Source: an uncultured Clostridium sp.
GTDB taxonomy: Bacteria > Bacillota > Clostridia > TANB77 > CAG-508
Reading direction: 5' to 3'
NCBI GenBank assembly: GCA_930990645.1
Contig: CAKNQJ010000007.1
Location: forward strand, 1-34,566
Length of the DNA stretch: 34,566 nucleotides
Shown piece by piece: positions 1 to 11,924 of this stretch (position 1 is the stretch's first letter; each line of letters opens with the position of its first letter). Made by a program: the position numbers and the translations under genes. Below the pieces are notes generated by a model. The model worked only from the letters and a program-made list of their open reading frames with translations. It did no database searches and was not told the DNA's origin.

Positions 1-112
1 AAAATTTTTTTGAGAAATTTTTATTTTTCTATTGACATATTACCGAATTACTTTTGATTTTTACTTGATGTGCTTTTTAAAGTTCTTTTATAATTTGCTA
101 TGATATGCAAAA

Positions 113-159
113 GATAGACTTTCTCACAACGTAAATTCTTATTTTGCTTTTAGTCTATC
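113..159 (+). terminator. inverted repeat with T-rich tail, possible terminator
   Basis: GATAGACT at 113-120 is matched by AGTCTATC at 152-159, followed on the plus strand by a long T-rich run from 160. On the minus strand the second arm is followed by only four T. The 31-base loop is long for an intrinsic terminator, so it could also be the end of the small minus-strand unit whose promoter is at 350-378. Confidence 0.35.
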
Positions 160-193
160 CTTTTTTAATTTTTTTATACATCTTATTACTCAT
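155..193 (-). CDS. possible 12-residue basic peptide
   Basis: An AAAGGAG ribosome binding site at about 205-211 sits ten bases before an ATG at 193. The frame reads MSNKMYKKIKKG and stops inside the 113-159 inverted repeat. A good promoter lies upstream on the same strand at 350-378. Promoter, binding site, tiny basic peptide and hairpin together resemble a leader peptide or a small-protein unit. The frame is so short that chance cannot be excluded, and I assign no function. Confidence 0.22.
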   Translation of the reverse strand: MSNKMYKKIKKG

Positions 194-349
194 AACAAAC
201 TTTCTCCTTTGATTTAATTTTTACACTTTATTTAAAACTATAAAATACTAAAATATAAACACTATATCTCTCTTGCCTTGCTCCAATGGATTTCGCACAT
301 TGTACTATTATTTTAGCAGTTTATCGTTTTATACTTCCAGTGCAACTTT

Positions 350-378
350 ATTCTACACTATTAGTGTGTTTTTGACAA
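350..378 (-). promoter_or_regulatory. sigma-A-type promoter with palindrome in the spacer
   Basis: Reading leftward, TTGTCA (373-378) and TAGAAT (350-355) are separated by 17 bases. The spacer carries the palindrome ACACTAATAGTGT, which would suit a dimeric repressor. No large gene follows it inside the window; the only reading frame found downstream is the 12-codon one at 155-193. Confidence 0.45.
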
Positions 379-735
379 GTACTTTTTGAAATTTTTTCTA
401 TAATATTTTTATAATATTTATACTAAATTTCAGTCTTTTCTTTTGTTGTAACCCTTGAAACAAGTTGGTTTTTAGCTGCATTGTCGAATTTTGTCGATGA
501 CTTTTTCTTGACTTTCATTTTATATCATGTTATATTTTCTTTGATAGTTAAAGAGAATTTTTATATTTCTTTCAAAATATTCTTTTATTTTTTGAATTCT
601 ATTTAAATTCTTTCACATATTTTTTGTTCTAACTTTATATTTTTCCCTGTATCACAATCATTTCATCCTTTATTCCATTTTAGAATTAAATAATATGTAC
701 TTTAATTATTAATTTAATTGAAAGGTCGTGAGAAT

Positions 736-1620
736 ATGAAAAAAAATAATTCTATTCTTTCACCAAAAGTTGACGTTGTTTTTCAAATTCTTTTTGGTGA
801 AGTGGGTAGCGAAAAAATTACTAAGGATTTACTAAATTGCATTCTTGATGAAGAAATAGATAGTGTTGATTTGAATCAAAATATTGTCCTTAGAAGAGAA
901 TTGCCTGAAGATAAAATGGGAGTTGTTGATGTTTTGGCTAAAGTTAATGATAATGAATACTGCAATATCGAAATACAGATGACTGATAAAAAAGATTTAG
1001 TTAAGAGGTTGCTTTTTTATTGGTCTAAGGAATACATTAGAATTATTAAGAAAGGTGGAAAATATAGCGATTTAAAGAGGACAATTCTTATTTTAATAGC
1101 AAATTTTAAAATACGCAATCTTCAAGAATTAGGATTTCATACTAGATGGAAAATAATTGAAGAAAAAGGGCGAAAAATAATCTTGACAGATGATTTTGAA
1201 TTAAATATAATAGAGATACCCAAAGTTTATGAATTAAAATCTACTGGGAAGGAAAAAAAGTTGAAAGAATGGTTAACTTTTTTAGATAACCCAGATAGTA
1301 AAGAGGTGTCAAATTATATGAAAAGTAATGAAAATATAAAACAAGCTAGAGAAAAATTGAATGAAATGAGTCAAGATGAAAAAGTTAGAAGGCTAGCAGA
1401 ACTACGTGAGAAAGCCCTAATGGATGAGCGCGAGGCAGAATATACAGGGTATTGCAATGGAGTAGAGGATGGAATTAAGCGAGGCATTGAACAAGGCATT
1501 AAACAAGGTAGTACTAACAGTAAAAAGGAAATAGCTAAAAAGATGAAAGAAGAGAATATGACTGTAGATTTAATAATAAAATTAACTGGTTTGTCTAAAG
1601 AGGAAATTGAACAATTATAA
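736..1620 (+). CDS. Rpn family PD-(D/E)XK nuclease/putative transposase
   Basis: A 294-residue protein of the Rpn (recombination-promoting nuclease) / PD-(D/E)XK transposase family. The nuclease core is visible: an Asp in GVVDVLAKVND followed by IEIQM, the D...ExQ signature, then the family-typical KRLLFYWSKEY stretch. The C-terminal third is charged and ends in the glycine-spaced GIKRGIEQGIKQG segment common in this family. The ATG at 736 is preferred over the TTG at 718 because AAAGG at 721-725 is well placed for it. Rpn proteins are known as DNA endonucleases that raise RecA-independent recombination; whether this one is active is inference. It is one of only two plus-strand genes, and a shorter relative lies at 22972. 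Confidence 0.88.
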   Translation: MKKNNSILSPKVDVVFQILFGEVGSEKITKDLLNCILDEEIDSVDLNQNIVLRRELPEDKMGVVDVLAKVNDNEYCNIEIQMTDKKDLVKRLLFYWSKEYIRIIKKGGKYSDLKRTILILIANFKIRNLQELGFHTRWKIIEEKGRKIILTDDFELNIIEIPKVYELKSTGKEKKLKEWLTFLDNPDSKEVSNYMKSNENIKQAREKLNEMSQDEKVRRLAELREKALMDEREAEYTGYCNGVEDGIKRGIEQGIKQGSTNSKKEIAKKMKEENMTVDLIIKLTGLSKEEIEQL

Positions 1621-1701
1621 TTCTTAATACTCTATATACGAATGTAACATAGATACATCACAATTCATAAATATTAATTAATTTTATATGATTTTAAAAA
1701 T

Positions 1702-1724
1702 AAGACTAGGTATTTCCCAGTCTT
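1702..1724 (-). terminator. intrinsic terminator overlapping a stop codon
   Basis: On the minus strand AAGACTGGG and CCTAGTCTT form a nine-pair stem with one mismatch and a short loop, followed by TTATTTTTAAAA. The stem contains the stop codon of the small membrane protein at 1706, so it ends the unit with the metallophosphoesterase gene. Confidence 0.7.
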
Positions 1725-1945
1725 ACATTTTCAATATATTTACCAATATCATAAATCTTTGCCGTATTGGCTGCATCTTCAAAATATTCATCTATTTGCT
1801 CAAAACCTTCATCCATTCTTTCATTGTCTGCACTTATTGCTCCCCTCGCTATATTTACTACATATACAAGTATAGCAGTAGATACTGCAACTAATATTAT
1901 AATACCTATAAACATTGGAATATTTATTTCTACTTCTCTTCTCAT
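1706..1945 (-). CDS. small single-pass membrane protein, unknown function
   Basis: A 79-residue protein with a short charged start (MRREVEIN), one hydrophobic helix at about residues 9-30 and an acidic tail rich in Asp and Glu (residues 40-60). A GGAGGT ribosome binding site stands seven bases before the ATG, which makes the frame credible despite its size. It lies 47 bases after the metallophosphoesterase stop and ends in a terminator, so the two are probably co-transcribed. I do not recognise the family. The shape, membrane anchor plus short cytoplasmic or external tail, gives no specific role. Confidence 0.7.
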   Translation of the reverse strand: MRREVEINIPMFIGIIILVAVSTAILVYVVNIARGAISADNERMDEGFEQIDEYFEDAANTAKIYDIGKYIENVRLGNT

Positions 1946-1992
1946 AAGACCTCCATTTTACTATAAAATTAGTTTTTCAAACTATTTTTGTC

Positions 1993-2700
1993 TTAATTTA
2001 CTTTTATCAAATCAAAGTCCAGATAATCTGCACTTATCAGCTTATACTCAATCCCATCAATAACTTCTTCAACTGCATCCTTATGTGCTAATCCATGTAG
2101 ATGCCCATAGTAACATTTTTTTATACCATATTTCTCTAAAGTTTGTACAAATTCTGATTTCACAGAATTTGTTATTTCATTTTTATTGATTGGTGGATAA
2201 TGCATAAAAGCAATTATTTCTTTATCTTTTCCATATTTATTCAATCCACTTTGTATTGATAACTCTAATCTTGCTTTTTCTCTTTTTATCATCTTGCTAT
2301 CATTTTCTGTATCTAATATATTCCAGCCTCTTGAGCCAACTATAATTTTGTCTTCTACTAAATAACTATTGTTGTATAAAAAATAAATATCCTTAAATTC
2401 ATTTTCTTCAATAAAATCATTCATTTTTGCCAGAGTTGTCCACCAGTAATCATGATTTCCTTTTAGCAAAATTTTCTTTCCAGGCAAGCTATTCAAATAT
2501 TCAAAATCTAATTTTGTATCCTCCAAGTACATTGCCCACGAAAAATCTCCTGGCAAAATAACAGTATCCTCTTGATCTACTTTTTTTATCCAATTACTCT
2601 TTATTTTTTCCGCATGATTTTCCCAATTATCTCCAAATATATCCATTGGCTTGTCATTCAAAAAAGATAAATGCAAATCAGCTATTGCATATATTGCCAT
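1993..2700 (-). CDS. calcineurin-like metallophosphoesterase
   Basis: A 235-residue protein with the full set of metallophosphoesterase metal ligands: ADLH (Asp8, His10), PGDF (Asp52), KGNHDYWW (Asn82, His83), MHYPP (His167) and YGHLHG (His200, His202). These bind the two metal ions that hydrolyse phosphoester bonds. The length and single-domain form fit cytoplasmic phosphoesterases of the type often annotated only as predicted phosphohydrolases in Firmicutes; the substrate cannot be read from sequence. AGGAG precedes the ATG. There is no signal peptide. It precedes the small membrane protein at 1706 in what looks like a two-gene unit. Confidence 0.9.
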   Translation of the reverse strand: MAIYAIADLHLSFLNDKPMDIFGDNWENHAEKIKSNWIKKVDQEDTVILPGDFSWAMYLEDTKLDFEYLNSLPGKKILLKGNHDYWWTTLAKMNDFIEENEFKDIYFLYNNSYLVEDKIIVGSRGWNILDTENDSKMIKREKARLELSIQSGLNKYGKDKEIIAFMHYPPINKNEITNSVKSEFVQTLEKYGIKKCYYGHLHGLAHKDAVEEVIDGIEYKLISADYLDFDLIKVN

Positions 2701-2863
2701 AGATTTTCTCCTTTTACTGATTTTCTACATTATATTACTTTTATGGTTTTATTTCAAGCAAATTGCAAAATTTAATTATTATTGATTTTATTTTTTGTTA
2801 CTACTACGAAAACATAAATAACTTACTTTCAAAATGGCGAGAAATTACTGGCACTTTGGATGT

Positions 2864-3022
2864 CTGTTCAGTATGATGTACTTTAAATAATTACTAAACT
2901 TATTTTTATGCTAAGTAGTTCCACGTGGTAGATATATATTTTGTTCGAATGCATGGAGAACACAATATATATCTACCAGCAAGATGGAACGGACTTTACA
3001 TATCTATTTTTACACTGAACAG
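2864..3022. repeat. nested palindromic element downstream of tsaD
   Basis: Outer arms CTGTTCAGT (2864-2872) and ACTGAACAG (3014-3022) enclose GTTCCA/TGGAAC (2918-2923, 2985-2990) and a perfect 15-bp inner stem TGGTAGATATATATT (2926-2940) with its complement at 2964-2978. It fills most of the 336-base gap between tsaD and the phosphoesterase gene. Its framework (GTAGTTC on the left, GGACTTTA on the right) recurs in the element at 24925-25082. Confidence 0.75.
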
Positions 3023-3036
3023 TAACAATTTTTTAT

Positions 3037-4035
3037 CTAGTCAATATTACTAATCTTCAAATTAGGCACCGCATTTAACGTCAAATCTGATGTAACACCT
3101 GAAATAAATCTGTAGTAGCCAGCTGAAGCTATCATTGCAGCATTATCTGTACACAAAATTGGCTCAGGATAATATATCTTATATCCTTGATTTTCTAAAT
3201 TTATGAATTGCTCTCTTATATATGAATTTGCTGAAACTCCTCCTGCTAGAGCTATAGTCTTTATACCTAACTCTTGGCTAGCTTTAATAGCATTATTAAC
3301 CAATATCTCTGTAACATATTTCTCAAAACTTGCACATAAATCAGCTTTGTTTATTTCAGGATTTTTATGATGCAAATTAATTATGGCTGTTTTTACTCCA
3401 CTAAAACTAAAATCCAAGCCATCCACATGCGTTTTAGGAAGTTCTATATTAGGCTTTCCTTCTTTTGCTAACTTATCTACTTTTGGTCCACCTGGATACC
3501 CAAGTCCAATTACTCTTGCAACTTTGTCAAAAGCCTCTCCTATAGCATCATCTCTAGTTTTTCCTAAGATTTCAAACTCATCATAATCTTTTATATCTAC
3601 TAGATGAGTATGTCCTCCAGATATTATTAAACATATAAATGGAGGTTTTAAATCCTTGTGAGTTATGTAGTTTGCTGCAATATGCCCTTCTATGTGGTTT
3701 GTCCCAGTTAAAGGTTTATTTAACGCATAGCTTAAAGCCTTTGCATATGAAACACCTACTAAAAGAGCTCCTACTAACCCAGGTCCATAGGTACACGCTA
3801 TGTTGTCTATATCGTTATATGTAATATTTGCATCTTCTAATGCCTTTTTGGTCACACCAGAAATAGCCTCCACATGATTTCTGGAAGCTATTTCTGGCAC
3901 TACGCCACCAAATTTTTCGTGTATCTTTATTTGAGAATTTATAATATTTGACAAAACTTCTCTACCATTTTTTACTACTGCTACAGATGTTTCATCACAA
4001 CTTGATTCAATTCCTAATGTTATTATATCTTTCAT
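3037..4035 (-). CDS. tsaD: tRNA N6-threonylcarbamoyladenosine transferase TsaD
   Basis: TsaD (formerly Gcp/YgjD) transfers the threonylcarbamoyl group from threonylcarbamoyl-AMP to A37 of ANN-decoding tRNAs, with TsaB and TsaE. The 332-residue length is normal. Visible landmarks are the ASKHA nucleotide-fold start [10 protein letters not shown], the metal-binding HIEGH (His114, His118), the SGGHT loop at about residue 138 and the late AGGVSAN and DNAAM motifs. An AGGAG site lies before the ATG. tsaB and tsaE are not in this window. The gene is followed within 15 bases by a nested palindrome. Identification is firm; the function is known from the family. Confidence 0.97.
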   Translation of the reverse strand: MKDIITLGIESSCDETSVAVVKNGREVLSNIINSQIKIHEKFGGVVPEIASRNHVEAISGVTKKALEDANITYNDIDNIACTYGPGLVGALLVGVSYAKALSYALNKPLTGTNHIEGHIAANYITHKDLKPPFICLIISGGHTHLVDIKDYDEFEILGKTRDDAIGEAFDKVARVIGLGYPGGPKVDKLAKEGKPNIELPKTHVDGLDFSFSGVKTAIINLHHKNPEINKADLCASFEKYVTEILVNNAIKASQELGIKTIALAGGVSANSYIREQFINLENQGYKIYYPEPILCTDNAAMIASAGYYRFISGVTSDLTLNAVPNLKISNID

Positions 4036-4087
4036 TTTTACTCCTATATTTATATTATTTGTTTAGTTTTAGAGAATAGTATATATT

Positions 4088-4130
4088 TGTTACTGTTCCG
4101 TACGCTTTTTTAAAAGAATTACTAAACTAG
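4088..4130. repeat. partial copy of the 2864-3022 palindromic element
   Basis: TACTGTTCCGTACG followed by TTTTTTAAAAGAATTACTAAACT matches the left half of the element at 2864, which reads CTGTTCAGTATGATGTAC then TTTAAATAATTACTAAACT. The right half and the inner stem are absent. It lies between the M50 protease gene and tsaD. Confidence 0.45.
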
Positions 4131-4156
4131 ATTTTGATAATTTGTAGCCTCACTTG

Positions 4157-4894
4157 TCAAATAATTGTTAACCCAAACATGCTAGCACAAAGATATTCCA
4201 ATCCACCATATGCAAGTGCAATAATTGGTGAAATTATCATGCCTAATATTCCAACAATCCATAATGCAATAAACACAATCTCGAATATTTGGCTATGTTC
4301 TTCTATCCAATTTCGTGCATTGTATGGTAAAAAGCCACATAGTATTTTTGAGCCATCAAGTGGTGGAAGTGGTATTAAGTTAAATATTCCAAGCCCCAAA
4401 TTAATTCTAACTATTGCTGTTAATATATTATATACTATGTTTCCTGCTTCAGTAAAATAGAACTCCGGTGCAAATCTTACTACAGCACATGCTATGATTT
4501 CAAAAACAATTGCAATAACAAAATTCATCAAAGGTCCTGCTGCTGCAACTATAGCCTCTGCTTTTGAAAGTGACATAGTCCTATTGAAATTTCGTGGATT
4601 TATTTCAACTGGTTTACCCCAACCAAATCCAGCGAACACAAGCATTATTGTACCAAATAAATCCAAATGTGTAAATGGATTTAAACTCAGTCTTCCTTGT
4701 CTTCTTGGTGTGTCATCTCCTAATTTATCTGCTGCAAATGCATGTGCAAATTCATGAAATGTTATGGCTATTAAAATACCCGGTATGGTTATTACAAAAC
4801 TTAATAATCCGTTCTCTCTTGATAATAGTGTCATTAATGAACTAAATAGCATTAATGCTATAATTAAAAATATTAATCTTCTATCTATATACAT
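4157..4894 (-). CDS. site-2 protease family (M50) membrane metalloprotease
   Basis: A multi-pass membrane protein of about 245 residues. The zinc-binding HEFAH motif is at residues 47-51 and the second family motif NLIPLPPLDGSK at 172-183 supplies the third ligand (Asp). Several hydrophobic helices surround them, as expected for an intramembrane protease of the site-2/SpoIVFB-like class. The short form without PDZ or CBS domains matches the Rv-type stand-alone M50 proteins of Firmicutes; the substrate is unknown. The ATG at 4894 is preferred because GAGGA ends ten bases before it; a GTG two codons earlier lies too close to that site. It sits upstream of tsaD on the same strand, with a partial repeat in the gap. 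Confidence 0.9.
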   Translation of the reverse strand: MYIDRRLIFLIIALMLFSSLMTLLSRENGLLSFVITIPGILIAITFHEFAHAFAADKLGDDTPRRQGRLSLNPFTHLDLFGTIMLVFAGFGWGKPVEINPRNFNRTMSLSKAEAIVAAAGPLMNFVIAIVFEIIACAVVRFAPEFYFTEAGNIVYNILTAIVRINLGLGIFNLIPLPPLDGSKILCGFLPYNARNWIEEHSQIFEIVFIALWIVGILGMIISPIIALAYGGLEYLCASMFGLTII

Positions 4895-5057
4895 ATACAC
4901 ATAATCCTCTCTAGTTTAATGGTTTCATCGGGCTAATTTATAAAATAACCTAATAAATTGTATCTGTGCATGTTTTATCGATATATTTTTAGATACAAAA
5001 AGTGCTATTTTAATGCTACCCAACTGAATTTATTAAAACTTATTAATTTTTAATAAA

Positions 5058-5780
5058 TTAATTAACTTCCTTTGATACTTGTTCTATTGTTGATTTGTAA
5101 CATTGCAATTTTTCGTCAAGCCTTTTTTGACATTTTTCAAATACTTGAACTAATTGTTCTACTGTTCCTGAAGTTTGTGCCTTATATAAAGCCTCTCTAT
5201 ATTCTTTGTTATATTCATCATCAATAGCAATTAAATCAACATTATTCTCTAAACATTGCCTAAGTATAATAAATCTTCCTATTCTTCCATTACCATCTTG
5301 AAAAGGATGTATATGTTCAAATTTTTGATGAAAATCTGCTATATCTTTTATATTTTCTATTTTTTTATCTAATAGATTTTTTATTAAACCTTCAACTTCA
5401 TATGGTTCTGCTAATTTAATGTCTACATTTCTTAATTTATTAGGTATCTTTTTATATATTCCTACAAAACCATAATTGGCATCACTTGTATTTTTCTTTA
5501 ATATTGAATGATACTCTCTAAGTAATCTGTCTGTTAGTTTTTCATTTAAAGTTTCTACTACAAAATCAAATAATTCTAAAGAATTAATTGTTTCTTGTAC
5601 ATCATCAACAGAATGTTCACCTACTACCATATTTTCTTCTAAAAGTACATTTAATTGTTCAATATTAAATGTGCTTCCTTCTAATTTATTTGAATGATAT
5701 AAATACTCTATTTTTATATCATCATATACTGAATTTTTTATTTTTGACAATTTTTGCATGGTGTTAATAGATATTTTCAT
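5058..5780 (-). CDS. Fic domain protein with N-terminal autoinhibitory motif
   Basis: A 240-residue Fic protein. The catalytic loop HPFQDGNGRIGR (residues 158-169) is complete, with the catalytic His, the Asp that binds metal and the Gly-Asn-Gly anion hole. Near the N-terminus SNKLEG (residues 30-35) fits the (S/T)xxxE(G/N) inhibitory helix motif, which in this family blocks ATP binding by placing a Glu in the active site. Fic enzymes mostly AMPylate target proteins; the target here is unknown. A GGGGG-type ribosome binding site precedes the ATG, which begins 15 bases after the lysS stop, so the gene is probably translated from the lysS transcript. Confidence 0.92.
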   Translation of the reverse strand: MKISINTMQKLSKIKNSVYDDIKIEYLYHSNKLEGSTFNIEQLNVLLEENMVVGEHSVDDVQETINSLELFDFVVETLNEKLTDRLLREYHSILKKNTSDANYGFVGIYKKIPNKLRNVDIKLAEPYEVEGLIKNLLDKKIENIKDIADFHQKFEHIHPFQDGNGRIGRFIILRQCLENNVDLIAIDDEYNKEYREALYKAQTSGTVEQLVQVFEKCQKRLDEKLQCYKSTIEQVSKEVN

Positions 5781-5795
5781 ATACTTCCCCCTTTT

Positions 5796-9058
<3,263 letters not shown>

Positions 9059-9115
9059 AAGCTCCTCCTCGTTTATTAAAAGATAGCATAACTACCAAAA
9101 TATTGTTCGCTTATT

Positions 9116-9144
9116 ATTCTACAACCATTTGTTTGTTTTGTCAA
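9116..9144 (-). promoter_or_regulatory. recN promoter
   Basis: TTGACA (9139-9144) and TAGAAT (9116-9121) are separated by 17 bases on the minus strand, about 58 bases before the recN ATG. A GCGAAC half site follows the -10 box but there is no matching second half, so LexA control is not supported by the sequence. Confidence 0.75.
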
Positions 9145-9228
9145 GATTAAAAATAAAAAAATATATAAATAACATAGAGGGCAAAGAAAATCAAATCTTT
9201 ACCCCCACTTTCCAAAGTTGCACCAAAA

Positions 9229-9283
9229 GGCCTGTCCCAATTTTCCACTTTTGTGGAATTTGAAACCTGTCCCTAAATTCCAC
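9229..9283 (-). repeat. GGGACA-type hairpin repeat, word GTGGAATTT
   Basis: On the minus strand two units, GTGGAATTTAGGGACAGG and GTGGAAAATTGGGACAGG, flank an AATTCCAC/GTGGAA hairpin. The first unit supplies the last codons and the TAG stop of the 793-residue gene at 9273. It belongs to a family seen also at 15832, 16161, 18284, 22104, 26424 and 27309. Confidence 0.7.
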
Positions 9284-11654
9284 TATCGTATTCATACACT
9301 ACAATTTCTTTTGTGCCAAATTCAAATTCGCTGATTTTATAGTTCATATAAAAACTATCTTCTTTTACAAACTGTAGGTCCAATTTGTTTGCATCTATAA
9401 GCACTTCTGTAGATAAGTTCATTCCTACTGGCAATGTTTTGTTAAAATTATCATAGAACATTATATTTGTATAAAACAATACAGGTGAATTTTCCTTTAT
9501 ATTCACTTTATAGACTTGCACTTTGCTTTTTTTAGTATTTAGCTCATTTTTTATGGCATCAACCGGATTTATATATAATAAATTAATTCCATCTATTGAC
9601 TTTTTAGTTGTAACTCCATATACTGACATATCATATGGCGATTGAATTTTATTGAAAGCCTCTTTTATCAATTTTAAATAATCCTCTAGATTTTCTGTAT
9701 ACTCCTTTATATCTGTGTCTTGATTGATTTTAAGTACTTTATATTTATTTTTTTCTATTTCCCTATGTTTTGTATTATTTATTGTTTTTTGCTTTGTTTT
9801 ATCTTCTACTAATGCCCCAAATATATCAAAATCTTTTGTATTGATTACTTCTATATTATTTTGGTAATCTTTTTTTAGTCTTTCTAAATCTTTATTGAGA
9901 GGATTTACTTTCTTACTCTTGCCCTTTGTCTTTTTTGAGTTTTTTGCCTCTTCTTCAACATTTTCATCTTCCTCATCTTGTTCTATGTATAATTCAACAG
10001 CTGTATCTTTTTCCTTTTCAAGTTCTTTAAAAGATTCTGGAACTTCCCTTATTGCAAATATTGCATCTGTTTCGTTTTTAGATAGTTTTCTTCTTTGCAT
10101 TTCATCTACTATCTTTCCTAAATCTTCTAAATCTGTTTCATAATCAAAATATTTTTTCATTTTAGTTTTTTCTACTTCTTCCTTCTCTTCCGCTTCTGCT
10201 ATAGTTTGCGTTTCATCCTTGCTTGTAAATTTCCAAAATTCAAAAATACTTTTCTTATGCTTGTCTATTTCTTTTATATATAGCTCTGCATTGTCATTTT
10301 TCTTAGACAAGATTTCTTCTTTTGTCTCCATTGCCTTAATGTCAAGATTTAAATTAGTATTTTCTTTTACTACTTCTTCTAATTTTGTGCAAATATTTAT
10401 CAAATCTTCTATTGTATATTGTGATTTTAATGCATATAACTCCTCTAAAGTCTCATCTTTTTGAACTTCTTCTCTTTCAGTTTTTATAATAGGCTTTGGC
10501 TCTACTTTCACATCTTTCTTCTTTTTAAAGAAATATTTTACCCTTCCAAAGAAAGTTTTTTTACACTCTAGAAAAGTTGCTATTTGCTTTTGCCTTAATA
10601 AATATTCCTGTGTTAGGTCCTCTATAACTAGCTTAAACTTATTCAATTTTCTCTTTAATTCTTTTCTTTCTTTTTCTTCATTTTTTAATTCATCTATTTT
10701 GTCCAAATATTCTAACTTAATAAAATCTGATAAATCATCATACTGTATTCTTTTATCCTTATGCCAAAATTCTATATCTCCTAATTTTCCAATTTTAGTT
10801 GTAAAATGATATTCATCCTTAGCACCAGTTGCTAAAATAAACATCGCTTTTAATAATTTATATAATTCAAGTGCTTCTTTTTTTGTAAGCAACGTTATGC
10901 TATATGTACATTTTATTTTTCCATATATATTAGTCTGTCCAACAATTTTTACACACATATTGTCATTTTTGTCATACACTTCATAAACACTTGGCCATTC
11001 TTTTGTAAAATACCATAAATAATTCTCTAAATCCGAAATCTCAGACTTAGTAAGAAATCCTCCTGAATATTCCATTTGGCTTATTGGTACAAAAATATAT
11101 TTTCCCTTTTTAGCTTTAGCATTTGCAATTTGCTCTTTCAATAAATAAAAAAGTGCATTATTGTCTTGTTCATTTGTTGGAACAAGCATAAAATACTTTT
11201 CTGCATAATCAGAATAATAGATCTGCCAAATATAGTTGTTTGGATATTTTACTTCATACGGAATAATTTCATTTAATTCCTTTTGCTCTTTTGCAATCTC
11301 TTCTATTCTATCTACATTCATTGTAGCTACCATATTCATGAATGTAGCGAATTTCTCTATATTTTTCTTAGTTTTATCATCTAAATATTCGTAAATAGGT
11401 CTTGCAAGCTTATATCTTTCTTTAATATCCATTAATCTATCAGCTGGTGCGATAAGTATCTCTATATTTTTTATATTTACATATTTATATACCTTATATA
11501 TCGTGTCATCATATGATTTAGATGGCCTAAAATTTAGAGTGTCATGTTCTTTTAAATATGATGGTATTCTATTTAGTTTTAGCCCAATATATTCTAAATT
11601 TTTCTCGATTGCGCTTTCTGTTTCTTTAGTACTTTTAGCCATTTTTACTCTCAT
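9273..11654 (-). CDS. 793-residue coiled-coil protein, unknown function
   Basis: I do not recognise this protein. It has no signal peptide and no clear membrane helix. Residues 1-320 look globular, with a mixed aromatic and charged composition; about 320-370 is a strongly charged helical stretch; a Lys-rich patch (FFGRVKYFFKKKKD) is near 390; 430-480 is again coiled-coil-like; 555-600 is very acidic then very basic (EQDEEDENVEEEAKN, then KKTKGKSKK), suggesting a linker; residues 640-793 look globular again. The start at 11654 follows AAGGAAGGA closely; an ATG four codons later at 11642 is also possible. The stop lies inside a GGGACA-type repeat, and a 128-bp palindromic element sits directly upstream. 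Nothing in the sequence indicates an enzyme. Confidence 0.8.
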   Translation of the reverse strand: MRVKMAKSTKETESAIEKNLEYIGLKLNRIPSYLKEHDTLNFRPSKSYDDTIYKVYKYVNIKNIEILIAPADRLMDIKERYKLARPIYEYLDDKTKKNIEKFATFMNMVATMNVDRIEEIAKEQKELNEIIPYEVKYPNNYIWQIYYSDYAEKYFMLVPTNEQDNNALFYLLKEQIANAKAKKGKYIFVPISQMEYSGGFLTKSEISDLENYLWYFTKEWPSVYEVYDKNDNMCVKIVGQTNIYGKIKCTYSITLLTKKEALELYKLLKAMFILATGAKDEYHFTTKIGKLGDIEFWHKDKRIQYDDLSDFIKLEYLDKIDELKNEEKERKELKRKLNKFKLVIEDLTQEYLLRQKQIATFLECKKTFFGRVKYFFKKKKDVKVEPKPIIKTEREEVQKDETLEELYALKSQYTIEDLINICTKLEEVVKENTNLNLDIKAMETKEEILSKKNDNAELYIKEIDKHKKSIFEFWKFTSKDETQTIAEAEEKEEVEKTKMKKYFDYETDLEDLGKIVDEMQRRKLSKNETDAIFAIREVPESFKELEKEKDTAVELYIEQDEEDENVEEEAKNSKKTKGKSKKVNPLNKDLERLKKDYQNNIEVINTKDFDIFGALVEDKTKQKTINNTKHREIEKNKYKVLKINQDTDIKEYTENLEDYLKLIKEAFNKIQSPYDMSVYGVTTKKSIDGINLLYINPVDAIKNELNTKKSKVQVYKVNIKENSPVLFYTNIMFYDNFNKTLPVGMNLSTEVLIDANKLDLQFVKEDSFYMNYKISEFEFGTKEIVVYEYDSGI

Positions 11655-11675
11655 TCCTTCCTTCAGTCACAAAAA

Positions 11676-11803
11676 CTAGTTGGAAAAGAATTAAATTTTG
11701 ACTAGGAAAACAAGTTTAAAATTTATGAAGCGTACTTTGTATACGTTGATTAAATTTTAAACGAAGTTTGACAACGTCAAAATTGTAATTATTTTTCAAC
11801 TAG
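11676..11803. mobile_element. hairpin MITE-like element, copy A
   Basis: CTAGTTG at the left end is the reverse complement of CAACTAG at the right end, and the whole 128 bp folds back on itself with interruptions. Copies with the same sequence lie at 20224-20349 and 31496-31620. No gene is inside. It is placed directly upstream of the 793-residue gene. It looks like a non-autonomous miniature transposable element; the mobilising enzyme is not identified. Confidence 0.75.
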
Positions 11804-11880
11804 CATTCCTTTCCGTTAAGTATTATATCATAAGTTTTGAGATTATTCTATATATACAGAGAAGATTTTTAGCAAAATTT

Positions 11881-11906
11881 AAACCTAGCGAATTATCACT
11901 AGGTTT
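11881..11906 (-). terminator. short hairpin after the RelA/SpoT-like gene
   Basis: AAACCTAG (11881-11888) pairs with CTAGGTTT (11899-11906) over a ten-base loop, 19 bases past the stop at 11925. The following minus-strand sequence is TAAATTTTGC, only weakly T-rich, so termination is likely but not certain. Confidence 0.5.
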
Positions 11907-11924
11907 ATAACTTATTTTTGAGTG

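Larger units (their letters stand above)
1..735. other. gene-poor AT-rich leader region
   Basis: This stretch upstream of the first Rpn gene holds no convincing long coding region. What can be seen is a minus-strand promoter-like site at 350-378, a ribosome binding site with a 12-codon frame at 155-193, and an inverted repeat at 113-159. The rest is AT-rich and I see nothing else in it. A decayed gene is possible but no frame supports one. Confidence 0.5.

Noticed and set aside
9090..9115. LexA box in front of recN
   Set aside because: A GCGAAC half site is present but the second half does not match.
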